In this document: piece by piece, positions 6,963 to 9,372 of the stretch
How positions within the stretch are numbered: position 1 is the stretch's first letter
Layout: every line of letters begins with the position of its first letter
Assembly: GCA_905214265.1 (NCBI GenBank)
Contig: CAJMLQ010000115.1
Location: 1-9,372, forward strand
Direction of reading: 5' to 3'
DNA length: 9,372 nt
Origin: an uncultured bacterium
Lineage (GTDB): Bacteria; Bacillota; Clostridia; Oscillospirales; Ruminococcaceae
Program-made: the position numbers and the translations under genes
The notes under the pieces: generated by a model
The model's database searches: none
Seen by the model: only the letters and a program-made list of their open reading frames with translations
Told to the model about the DNA's origin: nothing

Positions 6963-7185
6963 AAGTGGCAAAGAGAAGGTTCGCCGTTCGGTCCCGCGGA
7001 CCGCGCTTGAACGTTCCCTTCAGGAAAAGAGGCAAAAGCTGCTTCGAATACAAAAATACATCCGGATTTTCACGGCTCTTGCGGCCCTGTATGCCGCTGT
7101 GCGGCCAGTGCTTCGGCTGCTGTGGACGGTTTTCAGCTATTTGCGGCTCAGGCACAGACAGGAAGAGCACCCGTCTGCTTCCTGA
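6934..7185 (+). CDS. Small basic single-span membrane protein, overlapping the cyclase stop
   Basis: 83 residues, not recognised as a known family. The ATG at 6934 has GAGGG eight bases upstream and lies 29 bases inside the cyclase gene, whose stop is at 6960-6962; this is the layout of translational coupling. An in-frame ATG at 6913 has no ribosome binding site. The first ~42 residues are very basic (RTAKRPGKSGKEKVRRS, then EKRQKLLRIQKYIR, probably helical). Residues ~44-70 are hydrophobic (IFTALAALYAAV, LLWTVFSYL) but contain R57 and R61, so insertion is likely but not certain. The tail LRLRHRQEEHPSAS is polar. Positive charges on both sides leave topology open. It might anchor or partner the cyclase (inference from position only). 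It could also be a spurious open frame; codon choice and the start context favour a real gene moderately. Confidence 0.5.
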   Translation: MSRTAKRPGKSGKEKVRRSVPRTALERSLQEKRQKLLRIQKYIRIFTALAALYAAVRPVLRLLWTVFSYLRLRHRQEEHPSAS

Positions 7186-7214
7186 TGCGAATATATTTTA
7201 CAAAGTGACAGGAA

Positions 7215-7266
7215 TTTTGCAACAATCCCGGTATACAATATAGAAAAGGACGATCTGTTTGCAAAA
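7215..7266 (+). promoter_or_regulatory. Candidate promoter of the hydrolase-nitroreductase pair, flanked by TTGCAA boxes
   Basis: TACAAT (7234-7239) is a good -10 box; the matching -35 is unclear. TTTTGCAA (7215-7222) and TTGCAAAA (7259-7266) are exact reverse complements on either side of it, each with the self-complementary core TTGCAA. This could be a two-site operator. No terminator is visible between the small membrane protein stop (7185) and here, so read-through from the cyclase is also possible. Confidence 0.4.
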
Positions 7267-7306
7267 GGCGATATCCTGTAAGCCATATGCAACAGCCAGC
7301 AAGGAT
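7255..7306 (+). ncRNA. Folded 5' leader with possible pseudoknot upstream of the hydrolase
   Basis: If transcription starts near 7246 the leader is about 110 bases. CTGTTTGC (7255-7262) pairs with GCAACAG (7289-7295) with one bulged T; then GGC (7267-7269) pairs with GCC (7282-7284). The loop between holds ATCCT (7273-7277), which is the exact complement of AGGAT (7302-7306) just downstream, giving a possible H-type pseudoknot. I compared it by eye with c-di-GMP-I and -II, preQ1, SAM, THF and cobalamin riboswitch consensus and found no match. Structured-leader status is an inference from pairing alone. Confidence 0.3.
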
Positions 7307-7356
7307 GCCCCGAGGAGCGGAGCGTGGCCCATGTGTGAAACAAAGGAAGCATGCGG

Positions 7357-8064
7357 ATGAACTTCTTGAAGCAAATTCAAATTTATGGAGACTCCGTTAT
7401 GAAAGGGGTCCTCCTGGACCAAAACAGCCGTTACTGTACGGTCGGAGATGAAAATCTCCGGCTGATCCAGTCGGAATTTCCTCTGGCCATCCAAAACAAA
7501 GCCAAGTTCGGATGTACAGTGACAAAGGGAATGGAGCAGCTGAAACGGGCGGCCGAACGCGGGCTTGCCTGTGATATGGTACTGCTGGAATACGGTGGAA
7601 ACGACTGCGATTACAATTGGGCGGAGGTTGCCGCCAATCCGGATGGGGACCACCAGCCTCATACGCCCCTGCCCCTTTTTGAAAAAACCTACCGGGAGAT
7701 GCTGGCCCTGCTGAAAGAGAAAGGAGTCACGCCCATCCTCATGTCTCTCCCGCCCATCGATGCGGAAAAGTACCTTAACTGGATCACTCGGGACGGGCTT
7801 TCCAAGGCCAATATTCTTCGGTGGCTGGGGGATCTGCAGATGATCTACCGCTTTCAGGAGCTCTATTCCCGTACAGCGGAGCGAATCGCCCAGCAGACCC
7901 AGACCTTGTTCGTGGACGTGCGTTCCGCCTTTCTCGGCCGGCATGATTTTCAAAGCCTGATCTGCGAGGACGGCATCCACCCTAGCGAGAAAGGGCACGA
8001 AATACTGACAGAAGAATTTTCCCGCTTTGCCGCCAGCTATTTCGCGGCCCAGAGCCGGAAATAA
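7357..8064 (+). CDS. SGNH/GDSL-type hydrolase (esterase or acylhydrolase)
   Basis: 235 residues from ATG 7357, which is nine bases after AAGGA (7343-7347); the in-frame ATG at 7351 is only three bases away from it and is less likely. All four SGNH blocks are visible: block I IYGDSVMKG with nucleophile S13, block II glycine G52 (FGCTVTKG), block III YGGNDCDYNW with N82, block V EDGIHPSEKGH with D205 and H208. No signal peptide or membrane segment, so probably cytosolic. Members hydrolyse esters, acyl-thioesters, lipids or acetylated sugars; the substrate cannot be told from sequence. The stop TAA is embedded in the ribosome binding site of the nitroreductase gene 12 bases downstream, so the two are co-transcribed. 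The position after a diguanylate cyclase is suggestive but proves no functional link. Confidence 0.93.
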   Translation: MNFLKQIQIYGDSVMKGVLLDQNSRYCTVGDENLRLIQSEFPLAIQNKAKFGCTVTKGMEQLKRAAERGLACDMVLLEYGGNDCDYNWAEVAANPDGDHQPHTPLPLFEKTYREMLALLKEKGVTPILMSLPPIDAEKYLNWITRDGLSKANILRWLGDLQMIYRFQELYSRTAERIAQQTQTLFVDVRSAFLGRHDFQSLICEDGIHPSEKGHEILTEEFSRFAASYFAAQSRK

Positions 8065-8076
8065 GGAGGACGAACG

Positions 8077-8583
8077 ATGAACCAAGTACTCAATACTATT
8101 TTGAACCGCCGGAGCGTGCGCGCGTTCCGGGCGGAGCCGGTCCCCGATGCAGATCTGGACGCCGTTGTCAAAGCTGGCCTGTACGCCCCCAGCGCCATGA
8201 ATCAGCAGTCCTGGCACTTTTCCGTGATCTGCGGCGCTGCGGCGGAGCGCTATCGTGCTTACTGTCAGGAAAAGTTGGAGCGTGATCCCTATTACGGAGC
8301 GCCTGTCATGATTCTGGTCTTTGGCAAAAAGGACGCCATCGCCCCTCTATGCGACGGCAGCCTGGCGATTGGCAACATGCTGCTGGCGGCGGCCTCTCTG
8401 GGCTTGGGAACATGCTGGATCCATTGCGTCAACGATCTTTTCCGGGAGGAATCCGCTGCACAGGAATGGGGCGCTCCTGCCGGATACCGGCCGGTGGGCT
8501 CCATTGCACTGGGCTTCCCGGCGGGTCCCAATCCGGAGCCGAAACCCCGCGCGGAGGGGACGGTTACTACTATCTTTCAGTAA
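8077..8583 (+). CDS. FMN-dependent nitroreductase family protein
   Basis: 168 residues, normal for the short clostridial members of the nitroreductase superfamily, which are usually homodimeric flavoproteins reducing nitro compounds, quinones or flavins with NAD(P)H. FMN-phosphate contacts are recognisable in NRRSVRAF (R11, R12, S13, R15); PSAMNQQSWHF (38-48) is the conserved loop over the flavin; GLGTCWIHCV (109-118) is the second flavin-binding segment. No ferredoxin domain is fused. The start ATG at 8077 is preceded by AAGGAGG overlapping the hydrolase stop. A strong terminator follows 15 bases after the stop, so it is the last gene of the transcription unit. Physiological substrate unknown. 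Confidence 0.95.
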   Translation: MNQVLNTILNRRSVRAFRAEPVPDADLDAVVKAGLYAPSAMNQQSWHFSVICGAAAERYRAYCQEKLERDPYYGAPVMILVFGKKDAIAPLCDGSLAIGNMLLAAASLGLGTCWIHCVNDLFREESAAQEWGAPAGYRPVGSIALGFPAGPNPEPKPRAEGTVTTIFQ

Positions 8584-8597
8584 TTCCACAAGAAATC

Positions 8598-8632
8598 AAA
8601 CGCCTCCTGCGCAATTTGCGCAGGAGGCGTTT
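8598..8632. terminator. Bidirectional intrinsic terminator between nitroreductase and aspS
   Basis: AAACGCCTCCTGCGC (8598-8612), loop AATTT, GCGCAGGAGGCGTTT (8618-8632): a perfect 15-bp stem. It is followed by TCTC on the plus strand (TTTT including the stem end), and on the minus strand by GATTTCTT. It lies between two converging genes, 15 bases past the nitroreductase stop and 13 bases past the aspS stop, and should serve both. Confidence 0.9.
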
Positions 8633-8644
8633 TCTCATGGGATT

Positions 8645-9372
8645 TTACTCCGCTTTGCCAGTGATGCCGATTCCCAGCTCCTCCAGCTGTTTGGCGTCGA
8701 TGGGGGAGGGGCAGCCGCTCATCAGTTCGCTGGCGTTCTGCACTTTGGGGAAGGCCGTGACGTCCCGAATGTTGTCCGCGCCGCAGAGCAGCATAGAGAG
8801 CCGGTCCAGCCCGATGCCCATACCGCCGTGGGGCGGCGCGCCGAATTTGTAGGCATCCACCAGAAAACCGAATTTCGCGGCGATCTCCTCGTCGGTGAGG
8901 CCCAGGGCTTGGAACATCTTCTCCTGGAGCTCGTAATCAGTGATGCGGATGGAACCGCTGGACAGCTCGATGCCGTTGAGCACCAGGTCATAGGCCTTGG
9001 CCCGGACCGCGCCGGGGTCGCTGTCCAGATAGGGCAGGCACTCGTCCAAAGGCATGGTGAAGGGGTGGTGCATGGCCATCCAGCTTTCGCTCTCCTCGTC
9101 CCACTCGAAGAAGGGAAACTCGGTGATCCACAGGAAGGCGTATCCTTCGGGGATGATGCCCATTCGTTTGGCGCAGGTTTGCCGCAGCGCGCCCAGAACC
9201 GGCAGCGTCACCCGATCTTTGTCGGCGATGATCAGCGCCACGTCGCCTTTTTCGCAGCCCAGCTTTTGAAGCAGCGCGGTCAGTTTTTCCTCGGAAAAAA
9301 ACTTGGCGAAGGAGCAGGCAGGCTTGTCCTCGACCCAGCGGATCCAGGCCAGGCCCTTGGCGCCGATACCCT
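8645..9372 (-). CDS. aspS: Aspartyl-tRNA synthetase, C-terminal part (5' end off window)
   Basis: The last 241 residues of AspRS, a class II synthetase that charges tRNA-Asp (or tRNA-Asp/Asn in organisms lacking AsnRS). The window's right edge cuts the gene; the first full codon is at 9370. From the N-terminal side one sees the bacterial GAD insertion domain (KGLAWIRWVED, then GDVALIIADKD and GALRQTCAKRMGI), then the catalytic core LWITEFPFFEWDEE and HHPFTMP (9056-9070), and class II motif 3 GAPPHGGMGIGLDRLSMLL, with its arginine codon at 8801-8803. The C-terminus NIRDVTAFPK and a short tail is standard. An internal GTG at 9241 is not a start: the family sequence continues unbroken upstream of it. 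The N-terminal OB-fold and motifs 1-2 lie outside the window. Confidence 0.97.
   Translation of the reverse strand, partial: GIGAKGLAWIRWVEDKPACSFAKFFSEEKLTALLQKLGCEKGDVALIIADKDRVTLPVLGALRQTCAKRMGIIPEGYAFLWITEFPFFEWDEESESWMAMHHPFTMPLDECLPYLDSDPGAVRAKAYDLVLNGIELSSGSIRITDYELQEKMFQALGLTDEEIAAKFGFLVDAYKFGAPPHGGMGIGLDRLSMLLCGADNIRDVTAFPKVQNASELMSGCPSPIDAKQLEELGIGITGKAE

Noticed and set aside
7246..7356. A c-di-GMP riboswitch, suggested by closeness to the cyclase and the string GCAAAAGGC.
   Set aside because: The conserved elements of class I (GGCAAACC, GACGCAAAGC and the tetraloop-receptor pair) and class II are not present; only a generic pseudoknot-like fold is supported.
7198..8217. A 339-residue minus-strand open frame opposite the SGNH hydrolase.
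   Set aside because: The plus-strand gene has all four SGNH blocks, a ribosome binding site and operon context; the antisense frame shows no domain and crosses two genes.

Overview
The window looks like a chromosomal segment of a GC-rich Clostridia-type Firmicute, probably Oscillospiraceae-like (inference, not established). The grounds are strong AGGAGG-type ribosome binding sites, a TIGR03960-type radical SAM protein, a Firmicute-type RarA and AspRS, and many-PAS diguanylate cyclase architecture. Coding regions are GC-rich; the 3662-3910 intergenic region is strikingly AT-rich.

Layout. Left part, minus strand: a B12-binding/radical SAM protein (1-1722, C-terminus off the left edge), a 386-base gap holding the decayed C-terminal half of an XRE-type regulator (1929-2105) and several hairpins, rarA (2109-3374) with its own promoter, and a 63-residue ribbon-helix-helix protein (3470-3661) ending in a hairpin terminator. 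Middle, plus strand: a 999-residue cytosolic diguanylate cyclase (five PAS-like domains, GGDEF with intact I-site, C-terminal GAF; GTG start at 3963), a small basic membrane protein whose start overlaps the cyclase stop, a structured 5' leader, an SGNH/GDSL hydrolase (7357-8064) and a nitroreductase (8077-8583). A bidirectional terminator (8598-8632) separates these from aspS (minus strand, 8645 to the right edge, 5' part missing).

How the parts fit. The minus-strand genes (aspS, rarA, radical SAM) are housekeeping-type; in Bacillus subtilis aspS and rarA (yrvN) lie close together. The plus-strand block at 3963-8583 interrupts that arrangement in opposite orientation and looks like an accessory signalling module: a c-di-GMP-producing sensor followed by a small membrane protein and two small enzymes. 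The cyclase and the small protein are probably translationally coupled. The hydrolase and nitroreductase form a tight pair (12-base gap) that probably has its own promoter and folded leader. A link between c-di-GMP and the two enzymes is only positional. No CRISPR array, tRNA, rRNA or insertion sequence was seen.
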